Notes: generated from the letters alone by a model not told the origin. Shown: positions 16,109-26,010, counted from the stretch's first letter. The stretch is DNA of 60,353 nt from Acholeplasmataceae bacterium (GCA_007692425.1 RECG01000017.1:1-60353); one strand, 5' to 3'. Made by a program: numbers and translations.

Positions 16109-18960
16109 CATCCATTGGTCGTGTCATCATCATTGGTCACACGCCATTTGGCATATAGTGTCACATCATATGAAGGCGCCCACCTTAAAGTGAAAGGCAC
16201 TTGAAAGGCAGCATCCACATACCAACCTTCAAAGATGAATCCGGATTGTTCCAAATGGGGCAGGTCCAGTGGGGCACCAAAAGCAAAGGTCATCGTGGTC
16301 ACATCCACATTCGACAACCAACCGATGGTCGGCGGCAGGCCGGTCTGACCCAATTGGTTACGACCCCAAGTCAGCGGGATCCCATCATTTGTCAAGACTG
16401 ATACATGCCACGCGCCGGCCACGAGATCAACCACGGATTGTATTTCTGCAAGACCGAGATGTGTGGTGATGTCGAAGATAAAGGCGCGGTCTGTCTTTGA
16501 ACCGTCTCCCAATTGGCCATGGTTGTTCCGGCCCCAGCTAAGCACGCGACCTTCACTGGTCAGGACAACATTGAAGTAACCACCGGCAGCCGTCCGGGCA
16601 ACAGTCTCATCATCGTTCAAACCCAACCGGTTTGTGAGGTCCAAAGGTACAGGATGGTCGTGTCCCTTGGGTTCCAGCATCTGACCGTAATTATTGGCGC
16701 CGAACGCCATCAGACGACCATTAGAAGTCACGGCGAGGCTGTGAGAACCGCCACCATCAAGTGTGACGATGGTTTCACCCTGCTCAAGTGAAAAAGAAGT
16801 CGTCATCTCAACAGGTGATAAACGATCTTGTTTTGAACCGTCACCGAGTTGGCCATGTCCGTTCGCGCCCCACGCAAACACCCTGTTGAACGAGGTGATG
16901 GCAAAACTATGATAAGCCCCGGCGTTGATCATGACGATGGTTTCATCTTCAAACAAGGGAAGATGCGTGGTGATGTCAACCGGTATAAACCGGTCCTCAG
17001 TCGTTCCATCACCGACCTGGCCATGTTCATTCCAACCCCAACCAAAAAGCTTTCCTGAGGTACTGAGTGCAAGATTATGCCAACCGCCGGAAGCGATGTT
17101 AATGATGCGGTCATGGAAATCAAGTCCGAATGACGGGGTGATGAACACCGGGATCATGGATGATTGCCATGAACCGGTACCAAGCTGGCCTTTGACATTG
17201 TCCCCCATGGTAAAGACCCGCCCAGTCGACGTCAGACCCAGACTATGGGCGCCTCCTCCCGTCATCACGATGACGGTTTCGTCTTTTTGAAGACCGTCAA
17301 GCAAGGGTGCCATCACGGGTGAAAAGCGGGCATGGGTCGTTCCTTCGCCCAGTTGGCCATGACTGTTGTTGCCCCACGCCCAAAGCTTTTGATTATCTGT
17401 CCAGGCAAATTGATGATCCCATCCTGATGCGATTCCGGTTACTGCCATTTGATTGTCTGTCAACCAGGACATGCCCATCGGCATGGGCTGTTCATAGGTC
17501 TGATTTTCAGGTGTTTTTCCGCTTTCCAAAGTCATCTGGCCCCAGACAAGCACATCGCCCGAAGTTGTCCAGGCATGGCTTGATGTCAAGCCCAGACTCA
17601 TGCCGATGAGGGGGCGGTCATTCAAGGCGTGCAGCCTTTCTGTGATATCAACAGCCGCATGCCGGTTGATTAAAGTGCCGTCACCCAGCTGGCCGGCATC
17701 ATTCCTGCCCCAGGCCCATACACGATGATGTGATGTCATCACCATCACGTGTTGGCCGCTGCTGAATACATGATCAATGTGTTCATCCAGTGCCAGATTC
17801 AAAGAAGCAGACGTTTCAACCGGTGTCATGTGAGCATGGCTGGTGCCGATGCCGGACTGCCCATGATGATTCGCGCCCCAGATGAAGAGGCGATGATTTG
17901 ATGTCAATGCCAGACTTTGATCAACCTTGGCATCAATATGAACGACGTGTTCATCTTGTTCAAAGTCAAGGGGAAGGGGGATTTCCATCGCCACAAAACG
18001 ATCCAGCATCGTGCCGTCACCGAGTTGCCCGACATGATTCACACCCCAGCCAAGGATCCGGCCGTTTGATGTCAATACAAGCACATGTCCCTTTCCTGAA
18101 GCAATCGAAACCAAGGATTCCTCCGTTTCCAAAGGAAGCACAGAAGTCAGTTCATAGGGCATGAAAACAGGGTCGACCACTGGTATTCCAGGCGTGTCAT
18201 AGCGGTTGATTCCCCACACCCACAGTCTGCCTGTTGATGTCAGTGCCAGACTTTGGTGACCACCAGCGGCAATCTCCGTCACATGCTCATCTGATTCCAG
18301 GGTCAAAGCGGGTGTGATGTCTTGGGGTTCAACCCTGTCGTGATCGCTTTCAACACCGAGTTGACCAGAGACATTCCCACCCCATGTCAAGACGCGTCCT
18401 GTTGATGTAAGCGCCATGCTGTGCATGTCTCCGGTGGCCATCTTGACCACGGTTTCATCAACGTGAAGAGCCTCATTGACAGATGTCTCAACCGCCTGAT
18501 CACGATAGATGTTTGTTCCATCGCCCAATTGTCCGTGGATGTTCAATCCCCAAGCCAGCACACGACCATCCATCGTCAATCCAAAAGTATGTGATGATCC
18601 GGCGACAATCTTGTCAAAGCGTGAGGACAAACCTGAATGAAGGCGGATCCTGATGTCGGCAACCACCCATTCGGCATATAGTATCGTGTCCTCGTCAGGC
18701 ATCTTGTCAAACACAAAAGGGCTGGTCAAAAGAGCATCATCATGCCAGATGACAAAACGATGACCAGGGCGATAAGGTTCTTCCGGTGCTTCGAGGGCAT
18801 CACCGGGAGACGCGGTGATCGGCGTGACGTGAGCGCCACCGTTGCTGACGAAAGTCAGTGTGACAGGCATTTGTTGCGACGGAGGATCATCTGGTCGTGT
18901 GCAAGCGATCAATGTCAACAGTAAAAAAAGCATCAAAATCATCAACCATCTTTTAACCAC
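16108..18960 (-). CDS. RCC1-repeat lipoprotein with Listeria/Bacteroides-type repeat domains
   Basis: 950-aa lipoprotein (lipobox L-I-A-C, Cys20). Right after the anchor is a small Flg_new/InlB-B-like repeat domain (Y-A-E-W end), and a second one closes the protein (L-Y-A-K-W). Between them I count 14 RCC1-type units with the pattern W-G-x-N-x-x-G-Q-L-G-D-G-T and A-x-G-x-x-H-x-x-x-L-T-S-x-G-R, enough for two seven-bladed propellers. The start is GTG at 18960 with GGAGGTG nine nt upstream. Such proteins in bacteria are surface-exposed and bind partners; the ligand here is unknown. Two units (at about residues 255 and 480) lack the usual G-Q-L-G-D-G. Confidence 0.85.
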   Translation of the reverse strand: MVKRWLMILMLFLLLTLIACTRPDDPPSQQMPVTLTFVSNGGAHVTPITASPGDALEAPEEPYRPGHRFVIWHDDALLTSPFVFDKMPDEDTILYAEWVVADIRIRLHSGLSSRFDKIVAGSSHTFGLTMDGRVLAWGLNIHGQLGDGTNIYRDQAVETSVNEALHVDETVVKMATGDMHSMALTSTGRVLTWGGNVSGQLGVESDHDRVEPQDITPALTLESDEHVTEIAAGGHQSLALTSTGRLWVWGINRYDTPGIPVVDPVFMPYELTSVLPLETEESLVSIASGKGHVLVLTSNGRILGWGVNHVGQLGDGTMLDRFVAMEIPLPLDFEQDEHVVHIDAKVDQSLALTSNHRLFIWGANHHGQSGIGTSHAHMTPVETSASLNLALDEHIDHVFSSGQHVMVMTSHHRVWAWGRNDAGQLGDGTLINRHAAVDITERLHALNDRPLIGMSLGLTSSHAWTTSGDVLVWGQMTLESGKTPENQTYEQPMPMGMSWLTDNQMAVTGIASGWDHQFAWTDNQKLWAWGNNSHGQLGEGTTHARFSPVMAPLLDGLQKDETVIVMTGGGAHSLGLTSTGRVFTMGDNVKGQLGTGSWQSSMIPVFITPSFGLDFHDRIINIASGGWHNLALSTSGKLFGWGWNEHGQVGDGTTEDRFIPVDITTHLPLFEDETIVMINAGAYHSFAITSFNRVFAWGANGHGQLGDGSKQDRLSPVEMTTSFSLEQGETIVTLDGGGSHSLAVTSNGRLMAFGANNYGQMLEPKGHDHPVPLDLTNRLGLNDDETVARTAAGGYFNVVLTSEGRVLSWGRNNHGQLGDGSKTDRAFIFDITTHLGLAEIQSVVDLVAGAWHVSVLTNDGIPLTWGRNQLGQTGLPPTIGWLSNVDVTTMTFAFGAPLDLPHLEQSGFIFEGWYVDAAFQVPFTLRWAPSYDVTLYAKWRVTNDDDTTNG

Positions 18961-19054
18961 GGCCGGACACCTCCTTCGTCAACAAACACGGACAAGTTAA
19001 TGTTATCATCCATCACATGGGAAAGCAACCTGGTGTTGAGACATGAAGGACAAT

Positions 19055-19082
19055 TAAAAAAAGATGAAGTCAGAACTTCACC
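19055..19082 (-). terminator. Terminator of the DUF3899-like gene
   Basis: Minus-strand hairpin GGTGAAGTT-CTG-ACTTCATC followed by seven T, 12 nt after the stop codon of the small membrane protein. Confidence 0.75.
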
Positions 19083-19093
19083 TTGACCGATCA

Positions 19094-19480
19094 CTAACGG
19101 TTGCCATAATAAATGATTAACATCACAACCGTGGGAATCAAATAGATGGCTGCTGCCGCCCAAAATCCCAAATAAATACCTTTTGACACCTTGCTTTTGC
19201 CGGTCGTGTATTCGTAGTATGATTCCTTCATGCGTTTACCGATGACGGCCTTTGCAAAAGCCTGCACTCCGTAAACCAAGATATCGAGTGAACCTTCGTT
19301 CGAGATCAGCATGAACCAACCAAGTGCAAAAAGCAACACTGTGCTCATGGTTCCGGCATTGATATAACCGATCAAAGAGAAGTTCGCCCCATAAAACAAA
19401 GTGCCAACGAAAAACAAAACACCGATCATCAGTCCGATCAATGTGAATAAAACGAAATCATTTTTTAGGATGCGGTGCAT
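19094..19480 (-). CDS. DUF3899-like small membrane protein
   Basis: 128 aa with three predicted membrane segments (about 10-32, 42-60 and 103-124). It carries the family-like stretch G-W-F-M-L-I-S-N-E-G-S-x-D-I and a charged loop with Y-Y-E-Y. I assign it to the DUF3899-type family of uncharacterised Gram-positive membrane proteins from this pattern. The ATG at 19480 has GGAGT nine nt upstream. It has its own terminator and is followed by the RCC1-repeat gene on the same strand. Function unknown. Confidence 0.7.
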   Translation of the reverse strand: MHRILKNDFVLFTLIGLMIGVLFFVGTLFYGANFSLIGYINAGTMSTVLLFALGWFMLISNEGSLDILVYGVQAFAKAVIGKRMKESYYEYTTGKSKVSKGIYLGFWAAAAIYLIPTVVMLIIYYGNR

Positions 19481-19631
19481 GAAAAGTCAACTCCATGTGA
19501 CAATTGTGGTAAAAATACGTAAATAAACCACCATGAAAAACTAAAACAATTATACCATGTTTCCGCCCAATCATGCCCCAAAATACATTTTAAGCCCCGA
19601 ATTATATAAATAAGCGGACCCATACCAATGA

Positions 19632-19645
19632 TGTAAACGCACACA
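19632..19645 (+). promoter_or_regulatory. Possible cre (CcpA) site upstream of oppA
   Basis: TGTAAACGCACACA matches the cre consensus TGWNANCGNTNWCA with one mismatch (A for T at position 10). It is centred about 65 bp upstream of the predicted oppA start site. The low information content makes chance occurrence plausible. Confidence 0.3.
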
Positions 19646-19667
19646 CGCGCAAAATATATGCTTTATA

Positions 19668-19696
19668 TTGACAAAACGACCACTTTATAGTAAAAT
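19668..19696 (+). promoter_or_regulatory. Promoter of the opp operon
   Basis: TTGACA, 17-nt spacer, TAAAAT. It lies 37 nt before the oppA start codon, with AAGGAG and GGAGAAAGGA in the leader. Confidence 0.85.
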
Positions 19697-19733
19697 CATC
19701 ACAAACCTATAAAAAGGAGAAAGGAATGAAGAA

Positions 19734-22241
19734 ATGAAAAAACTCTTTAGTTTTTTGTTAGTATTACTGGCTCTATTCACAGTCAGTGCCTGTATTGGCG
19801 AAGCGCCGATCTTTGATGACGATGATGAAATCGTCATGGATACAGAAGCGACGTACTTCACTTCAATCAGTGAAACCGTCAATTTGAATCCATACAGTGA
19901 GACGCTAGCCAACGCAAACACCCTGTATAGTCTCTTGACCGATTCACTTTACATCGGTGACTATGACTGGGATCTTGCAATCGAGTTGGGCCTTGCCGAA
20001 GAAGTTGGGGATTTCACCAACACAGCACTCCTGCCGTTCGGATATTTCCCGCGCATGGCTGTTGACTTCCCGGAAGATGTCACAGGCAGAGGCACACATT
20101 GGCGTTTTACGCTTAGACAAGATCTGGAATTTGAAGATGGCACACCTATCGACGCTCATACGTTTGAGTATTCGTGGCGTCAGCTTCTTGATCCGCTACT
20201 GTTGAATGCCAGAGCATCCAATCTTTATGACACAGGTAATCTTCCGTTAGTGAATGCTGAAAAATACTTCACACAACTGGTGCCTGATGTTGATGAGTTG
20301 GGCTTCGTCAAGTACTATGTCAATGACGTCGAGTACACACGTGCAAACTCCCGCATTGAAGCAGGCGAACCATATTTCTACGCACAAAGCGGACTCTATG
20401 AAGACTATTTTATCGAGCTTTTTGGAACGACATGGTATCTTGGTACTTTCATTGATGATGTCTGGTATGACTTCTGGACCGATGCCGCTGGCAATGTGCT
20501 TGCTCCTGATGTAGTCGATGATGACGGTGATCATATCGTGTTCCTCGATAGCGCAGGCAATCGTATTCCTAACCGCAACATGCCAAAAGTCGATGATGAA
20601 GGCGATCCGATCCTAGATGACGAAGGCGAACCGGTTCTTTGGTTGGCAGCCGCTTATGCGACTGGCTTCCGTCCGGCTTACATGGATGCAGCTGGTGATC
20701 GTGCTATTGTTGATTCAGCAGGCATTCCTGTCGATGGCGAAGAAAGATTTGAAGATGCCGTAGAAATTCCTTGGGAAGATGTCGGCTTTGAAGTCATCAG
20801 TGAGTATGTCTTTGAAATCAGACTCTCAAGCAAGAAGAGTGCATGGCAAGTCATGACCAATCTGTCAAGTGGTATCACCGGTGTTGTCCATCCTGAGAAC
20901 TATGAAGATGGCAAAATTGAAGGTGACACACGTACCACATACGGCACCATCGACAATCCGCTTGTCTCCTACGGTCCTTACAACTTGATTGAATGGGTTG
21001 ATGGCGGTTTCTTCCTCTATGAAAGAAACGATGATCATTATGCATCCGAAGATTATAGAATCAAGCGCATCCGTTATGATGTCATCAATGACCAAAGCAC
21101 CGCGGTCAACGAATTCCGCCAAGGCCGTCTTGATGTCACAGGTGTAGGAGGCGAATACTATGAACAGTATAGAACCAGCCCATACCTGAAACTTTCACCG
21201 GCGACATTGATCTTCAGATTTGAGTTCAGTATTGATAGACCGAATCCGGATGATAACAACGTTCTCAGCCAATACGCCGAATTCAGACAAGCGCTATACT
21301 TTGCAGTAGACCGTGAAACCTTTGTCACAGACGTCCGTGCTCCGGGCTTCCCGACCCATGGTTTCCTAGGACCCATCTACTTCGCAAGTGAGCAAAACCC
21401 GTTCTCATATCGTGCTTCTCAAGCAGGACAGGGTGTGCTCGCACCGTTCTCACCTGCCACCTATGGTTACAACCCTGTGATGGCGAAATCGCTATATGAC
21501 CAGGCTTATGCCAAGGCAGTTGCAGACGGATACATCACACAAGGCCAAGTGGTCGACTTTGAATTCGTCTTCTTCAATGCCGAAACCAACTGGATTATGG
21601 CGAACTGGCTCAAGGCTACCACTGAAGCGATCTTTGGACCGACCTTCAACATGGAACTCAATGCTGTCACCAGCCCTGAATTGACAGGTGCCGGCGGTGT
21701 TTGGGACTCTGGTAACCATGACATCACCTTTGCGGGATGGCAAGGCCTCCAGTTCTGGGCGCCAGGCATGCTCCAAGTCTACTCCAGCAACTCGACACAC
21801 TTCAATGACATCGGTTTTGAGACAGGTAATGTTGAATTGTCAGTTGAACTGCCAGCAGGTAAACTCGCCGTTCAAGAATGGCTTGCAGACTTGTTAGCCA
21901 TGGATGAAGAAGACCTGACAGCAGCTGACGAATCATACATCGATTCTTTCCAAACCTTCTTGTCCAAATTTGAAGGTGATGTCTATACTGACACTTATCA
22001 CAGACTGATCTTCTTCGTCTACTACAACGTCCTTGACTATGATCTCTATGAAGGTCGCGAAGATGAGTTCGATGCCATCACTGCTACACTTGAAGCCGAA
22101 CTGCTCAGACAAATGATTGGTGTTCCGCTCTTCACATCAGTGAGTGCGGCCGTGTACAGTGCACGCGTCGTATTTGAAGCCCAAGAATACCATGCACGCA
22201 TGGGATGGGGCGGCCTCAGATACATGTACCTCAAAAAATAA
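19734..22241 (+). CDS. oppA: Oligopeptide ABC transporter, substrate-binding lipoprotein
   Basis: 835-aa SBP_bac_5 family lipoprotein (lipobox V-S-A-C, Cys20) that captures peptides outside the membrane and hands them to OppBC. Family features include W-R-F-T-L-R-Q-D-L-x-F-x-D-G-T near residue 125, Y-G-P-Y-N-L-I-E-W, and F-A-V-D-R-E-T-F. It is about 250-300 residues longer than typical OppA. Much of the excess is a roughly 150-aa acidic insert (about 185-340) with repeated D-A/S-A-G-N/D and D-D-E-G-E/D motifs, reminiscent of calcium-binding turns. The first ATG in the leader (19726) is followed at once by a stop, so 19734 is used. First gene of oppABCDF. Confidence 0.95.
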   Translation: MKKLFSFLLVLLALFTVSACIGEAPIFDDDDEIVMDTEATYFTSISETVNLNPYSETLANANTLYSLLTDSLYIGDYDWDLAIELGLAEEVGDFTNTALLPFGYFPRMAVDFPEDVTGRGTHWRFTLRQDLEFEDGTPIDAHTFEYSWRQLLDPLLLNARASNLYDTGNLPLVNAEKYFTQLVPDVDELGFVKYYVNDVEYTRANSRIEAGEPYFYAQSGLYEDYFIELFGTTWYLGTFIDDVWYDFWTDAAGNVLAPDVVDDDGDHIVFLDSAGNRIPNRNMPKVDDEGDPILDDEGEPVLWLAAAYATGFRPAYMDAAGDRAIVDSAGIPVDGEERFEDAVEIPWEDVGFEVISEYVFEIRLSSKKSAWQVMTNLSSGITGVVHPENYEDGKIEGDTRTTYGTIDNPLVSYGPYNLIEWVDGGFFLYERNDDHYASEDYRIKRIRYDVINDQSTAVNEFRQGRLDVTGVGGEYYEQYRTSPYLKLSPATLIFRFEFSIDRPNPDDNNVLSQYAEFRQALYFAVDRETFVTDVRAPGFPTHGFLGPIYFASEQNPFSYRASQAGQGVLAPFSPATYGYNPVMAKSLYDQAYAKAVADGYITQGQVVDFEFVFFNAETNWIMANWLKATTEAIFGPTFNMELNAVTSPELTGAGGVWDSGNHDITFAGWQGLQFWAPGMLQVYSSNSTHFNDIGFETGNVELSVELPAGKLAVQEWLADLLAMDEEDLTAADESYIDSFQTFLSKFEGDVYTDTYHRLIFFVYYNVLDYDLYEGREDEFDAITATLEAELLRQMIGVPLFTSVSAAVYSARVVFEAQEYHARMGWGGLRYMYLKK

Positions 22242-22297
22242 CTAAGCATCATAGCGTATTTCGATTCGTTTCGAATACCTAAGCATCAACAAGGCGA

Positions 22298-22341
22298 ACA
22301 CAAATCAACCCTGATGGGTTCTCCATTAGGGTTGTTTGTGT
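22298..22341 (+). promoter_or_regulatory. Strong hairpin between oppA and oppB
   Basis: An imperfect stem of about 18 pairs (ACACAAA, CAACCCT, ATGG against CCAT, AGGGTTG, TTGTGT) with a 6-nt loop. There is no good T-run, so it is more likely a 3'-stabilising or processing structure for the oppA message than a full terminator. Such a structure commonly explains excess binding protein over permease. Confidence 0.6.
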
Positions 22342-22364
22342 CGTAATAGACAGGAGCATACCTT

Positions 22365-23342
22365 ATGAAGAGATACATCGCTAAACGTATCGGTCTCATG
22401 TTTATCACGTTGTTCATCATCATTTTTATGGTGTTTGCCTTCGTGAGAAGCCTGCCCGATATTCCAGCTGAGGGTGATCCGACCATTGACCCACGCATAT
22501 TACGGCAGTTGATGGAGCGAGACGGGTTGGGCCAAGGTCCGATCATCGAGCAATTTGGTCGCTGGATCAACAACATCTTTGAATACCGCAGCCTTGGTTA
22601 TTCCCTCAGAGAACCACGTGAGGTGACCACGATGATCGCTGAGCGATTGGTTGTCACCATCAGAATCAACATCATTCCTTACTTTTTATCGATACCCATC
22701 GGCATCAGTCTGGGGATTTGGGCAGCGCTCAAAAAGAACAAGATGACCGACCATTTCATCTCGACAGGGGTCATGGTCTTCATTTCCGTCCCCAGTTTTA
22801 TCGTCGGTGTTCTTTTGCAATATTATTTCGCTTTCCACCTCAACTGGGTCTCATGGCGCGTGTTGCGTGGAAGCGATTTTGATACAAATATATGGGTTGG
22901 CTTATCCAGCTACATCTTACCCATTATCATGTTAACCATCGGTGGTGTCGCCGGTCTGGCCCGTCTCACCCGTGCTGAATTGACCGAGGTGTTGACCTCC
23001 GAATTCATGCTGTTATGTCGCACCAAGGGATTGAATCGCCGACAGGCGACTTTACGCCACGGCATTCGTAACGCCCTCGTTCCCATCGCGCCAGGTTTGA
23101 TTGGCGGCTTGATCGGGATTTTGAGTGGTGCGATTGTCACGGAACAAATTTTTGCCATCCGCGGCATTGGCACACTATATCTTGCAGCATTTCAAGCATC
23201 AGCAGGCATGAAACCGGATTATCCGACCATCATGGCCCTCTTGATGTTTTACACGACGATTGGCTTGATGGCAACGTTGATCATTGACCTATCTTATGGT
23301 TTCATTGATCCGCGTATCCGAATGGGGGCTGGCAAACGATGA
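22365..23342 (+). CDS. oppB: Oligopeptide ABC transporter, permease
   Basis: 325-aa inner-membrane permease with an N-terminal membrane anchor and five further hydrophobic segments. The EAA loop that docks on the ATPases is T-K-G-L-N-R-R-Q-A-T-L-R-H-G-I-R-N-A-L. AGGAGC lies upstream of the ATG. Length is normal for OppB/DppB. It overlaps oppC by 4 nt (ATGA), which shows translational coupling. Confidence 0.95.
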   Translation: MKRYIAKRIGLMFITLFIIIFMVFAFVRSLPDIPAEGDPTIDPRILRQLMERDGLGQGPIIEQFGRWINNIFEYRSLGYSLREPREVTTMIAERLVVTIRINIIPYFLSIPIGISLGIWAALKKNKMTDHFISTGVMVFISVPSFIVGVLLQYYFAFHLNWVSWRVLRGSDFDTNIWVGLSSYILPIIMLTIGGVAGLARLTRAELTEVLTSEFMLLCRTKGLNRRQATLRHGIRNALVPIAPGLIGGLIGILSGAIVTEQIFAIRGIGTLYLAAFQASAGMKPDYPTIMALLMFYTTIGLMATLIIDLSYGFIDPRIRMGAGKR

Positions 23343-24859
23343 ACAATTCAAACAACGTCAACAAAGAAAAACTGGTCCTCGCCAACCGTGACGACATGCA
23401 GTTTGACGAAGCTTTTCAAACCAAGCCTATTGGTTACTACAAAGATGCATGGTTGCGCTTTAAAAAGAACAAGGCCTCGGTTGTTGCCGCCATCATCATG
23501 ATTTTCTTGATTTTCATGTCTGTCATCGGACCTTTTGTCAAAGGAGACACATTGTTTTTCAATCATGTCACCAGGGCACAACGTCTTGTCAGCCAAGGTG
23601 AACTGCCACCCAAGATCAACGCACTTTCCTGGATTTCTGCGTTTGATGGTAAACGTACCATCACGCGTTCAAATCTACAAACCGATCTGATTCCATTAGA
23701 GGATCCGGAAGTGATCGAACGTTTCGGACGAATTCTATATACCGATCTTGACACGGTGAGACGCGCACCTGACGGGACTTATACGGTCACAGTCGACTTT
23801 TACAATTATGTCAACTATCGTCTAAGCACACCTTTTTGGGACCGTGATATTTTAGGCATGCCTGAATACCGGTTTAACGCCACCGGCATATCAACCGATG
23901 AGTTACTTGTTTTGCTTGACAAAATCAAAGATGCCCGAGCCGCGGGCGAAGACCCTGGAGTCATCGTGACTTTTCAACGCCTGATGACGACAGACGGCAT
24001 TGTCGTCAACCAACCCATCATTGATGTCACAGGTCAGGTTATCGGTTGGCAAGAGGATTGGGAAGCATTGCTTTTGGGGCCTGATGCTGTGACATTGGAA
24101 CCTGGCCAGACTCATCGTGTGACAGTGAATTTTTTCACCTTCCTGGATATGATGTATGACGTCACACCAGAATATTGGTTTGGTGCTGATGCACGTGGTC
24201 GGGACTGGTTCTACATGTTGTGGCTTGGCGCAAGGATTTCCTTGTTGATCGCGTTAACCGTTTCGGTGATCAATATTTTGATCGGCGTCGTCATCGGATC
24301 CATCTCGGGTTACTTTGGCGGAGCGGTCGACTTGGCCATCGAGCGTATCAGCGAAATCATTGCGGGTATTCCTTTCCTCGCCCTGATCACCTTGCTGATC
24401 TTGCGATATGGAAGTAGTGTGCCGGTTGTCATTGTCGCATTCACCTTGACCGGATGGTTGGGGATTGCTTCCGTGACAAGGCGCGAGTTTTATCGTTATA
24501 AAGGAAGAGAGTATGTGTTAGCAGCCCGGACGCTGGGTGCAAGTGATGTGCGTATCATGTCACGACACATCCTGCCCAATGCCGTCGGTACGATGATTAC
24601 CGTCTTTGTCCTTTACATCCCGTCGGTCATCTTTACCGAATCAACATTCTCATATCTCGGCATCATCGATTATGGTAATGTCGCCAGCGTCGGTCGCATG
24701 CTGTCAGATGCACAATCGCGTTTGAGAGTGGATGCAAGTCTTGGCTTCCTCGTCATGTTTCCAGCGATTTTCGTGTCTTTCCTGATGCTTTCGTTCAACC
24801 TTTTCGGTAACGGACTCAGAGATGCGTTCAATCCGTCATTGAGAGGAGTTGAGGAATAA
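23339..24859 (+). CDS. oppC: Oligopeptide ABC transporter, permease with enlarged outer loop
   Basis: 506-aa permease, about 200 residues longer than common OppC. An N-terminal cytoplasmic part and first membrane segment (about 48-66) are followed by about 220 residues of extracytoplasmic sequence. The usual membrane core then begins at L-G-A-R-I-S-L-L-I-A-L-T-V. The EAA loop reads A-A-R-T-L-G-A-S-D-V-R-I-M-S-R-H-I-L-P-N-A. The outer insertion follows the first membrane span and may form a docking platform for the enlarged OppA. It overlaps oppB (ATGA) and oppD (one base). Confidence 0.93.
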   Translation: MNNSNNVNKEKLVLANRDDMQFDEAFQTKPIGYYKDAWLRFKKNKASVVAAIIMIFLIFMSVIGPFVKGDTLFFNHVTRAQRLVSQGELPPKINALSWISAFDGKRTITRSNLQTDLIPLEDPEVIERFGRILYTDLDTVRRAPDGTYTVTVDFYNYVNYRLSTPFWDRDILGMPEYRFNATGISTDELLVLLDKIKDARAAGEDPGVIVTFQRLMTTDGIVVNQPIIDVTGQVIGWQEDWEALLLGPDAVTLEPGQTHRVTVNFFTFLDMMYDVTPEYWFGADARGRDWFYMLWLGARISLLIALTVSVINILIGVVIGSISGYFGGAVDLAIERISEIIAGIPFLALITLLILRYGSSVPVVIVAFTLTGWLGIASVTRREFYRYKGREYVLAARTLGASDVRIMSRHILPNAVGTMITVFVLYIPSVIFTESTFSYLGIIDYGNVASVGRMLSDAQSRLRVDASLGFLVMFPAIFVSFLMLSFNLFGNGLRDAFNPSLRGVEE

Positions 24860-26010
24860 TGGCCCAGCAAAGAGACAAAATTTTAGAAGTCCGCAACCTT
24901 ACCATCGCCTTCAGAACCCAACAAGGCTTGCTTAAAGCTGTCCGTGATGTCAATTTTGACCTCTATCGTGGTGAGACGCTCGCCATTGTCGGTGAAAGCG
25001 GCTCTGGCAAAAGTGTGACATCACGTGCCATCATTGGTATCTTGGCAGGTAATTCGGTCCATGAAGCCGGCTCCATCTATTACTACAGCCAGGCTGTCAA
25101 AAAATTAAAAAAATTCCAAGAAATGAAAGAACAAGAAGGAGCGGCGATCGATGACATACAACCCGCCATCGACTTGATGTCGATTCCTGAAGAGGACTTT
25201 CACCAACTACGTGGTTCACGCATCTCGATGATTTTCCAGGATCCGATGTCCAGCCTTAACCCGATCATGCGTGTCGGCAAGCAGATTTCAGAAGCACTCT
25301 ATTTGAAAATGGGTGTGCCCAAGGAAGAAGCCTATGCCCGTTCGCTTGAACTGATGCGGGAAGTCGGCATCCCCGAACCGGAAAAACGGTTCACCCAGTA
25401 CCCCTTCCAGTTTTCAGGTGGTATGCGGCAACGTATCGTGATTGCGATTTCGCTCGCCAACAATGCGGAAATCTTGATTTGTGACGAACCGACCACGGCG
25501 TTGGATGTCACCACCCAGGCCCAAATCCTGGAACTGATCAACCGCATCAAGAAAGAACGCAACCTGTCGGTCATTTTCATCACCCATGATCTCGGTGTGG
25601 TCGCCAATATGGCCGATCGTGTCGCTGTCATGTATGCGGGCAAGATCGTCGAATTAGGGGAATCAAGAGAAATTTTCTACAATCCCCAACACCCATATAC
25701 ATGGGCTCTTCTATCCGCCATGCCCGATTTGGAAGCTGAAAGGCACGAGCAGAAAATGTTCGTCATTCCAGGCACACCACCGGACATGCATTTTCCACCC
25801 GTCGGGGATGCGTTTGCAGCCCGTAATGTTTATGCGCTGGAACTTGATTTTGAGCAGCAACCGCCGATGTTCAAGGTATCTGACACCCATTACGCAGCCA
25901 CATGGCTGCTTCACCCTGATGCACCCAAGGTCAAGATGCCTGACGCTTTGATCGAACGGATCGAGCGAAGCAAACAACGGGTCAAGGCAAAGGAGGCGGC
26001 CAACAAATGA
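24859..26010 (+). CDS. oppD: Oligopeptide ABC transporter, ATPase
   Basis: 383-aa ABC ATPase with Walker A G-E-S-G-S-G-K-S, Q-loop F-Q-D-P-M-S-S-L-N-P, signature F-S-G-G-M-R-Q-R, Walker B I-L-I-C-D-E-P-T-T-A-L-D and H-loop T-H-D-L. A modest insert (about 70-110) separates Walker A from the Q-loop. The C-terminal OppD/DppD extension begins after the Q-H-P-Y-T-W-A-L-L motif. Here that extension lacks the CX(4-6)CX(n)C cluster motif found in many OppD proteins. Coupled to oppC and oppF by overlaps. Confidence 0.95.
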   Translation: MAQQRDKILEVRNLTIAFRTQQGLLKAVRDVNFDLYRGETLAIVGESGSGKSVTSRAIIGILAGNSVHEAGSIYYYSQAVKKLKKFQEMKEQEGAAIDDIQPAIDLMSIPEEDFHQLRGSRISMIFQDPMSSLNPIMRVGKQISEALYLKMGVPKEEAYARSLELMREVGIPEPEKRFTQYPFQFSGGMRQRIVIAISLANNAEILICDEPTTALDVTTQAQILELINRIKKERNLSVIFITHDLGVVANMADRVAVMYAGKIVELGESREIFYNPQHPYTWALLSAMPDLEAERHEQKMFVIPGTPPDMHFPPVGDAFAARNVYALELDFEQQPPMFKVSDTHYAATWLLHPDAPKVKMPDALIERIERSKQRVKAKEAANK

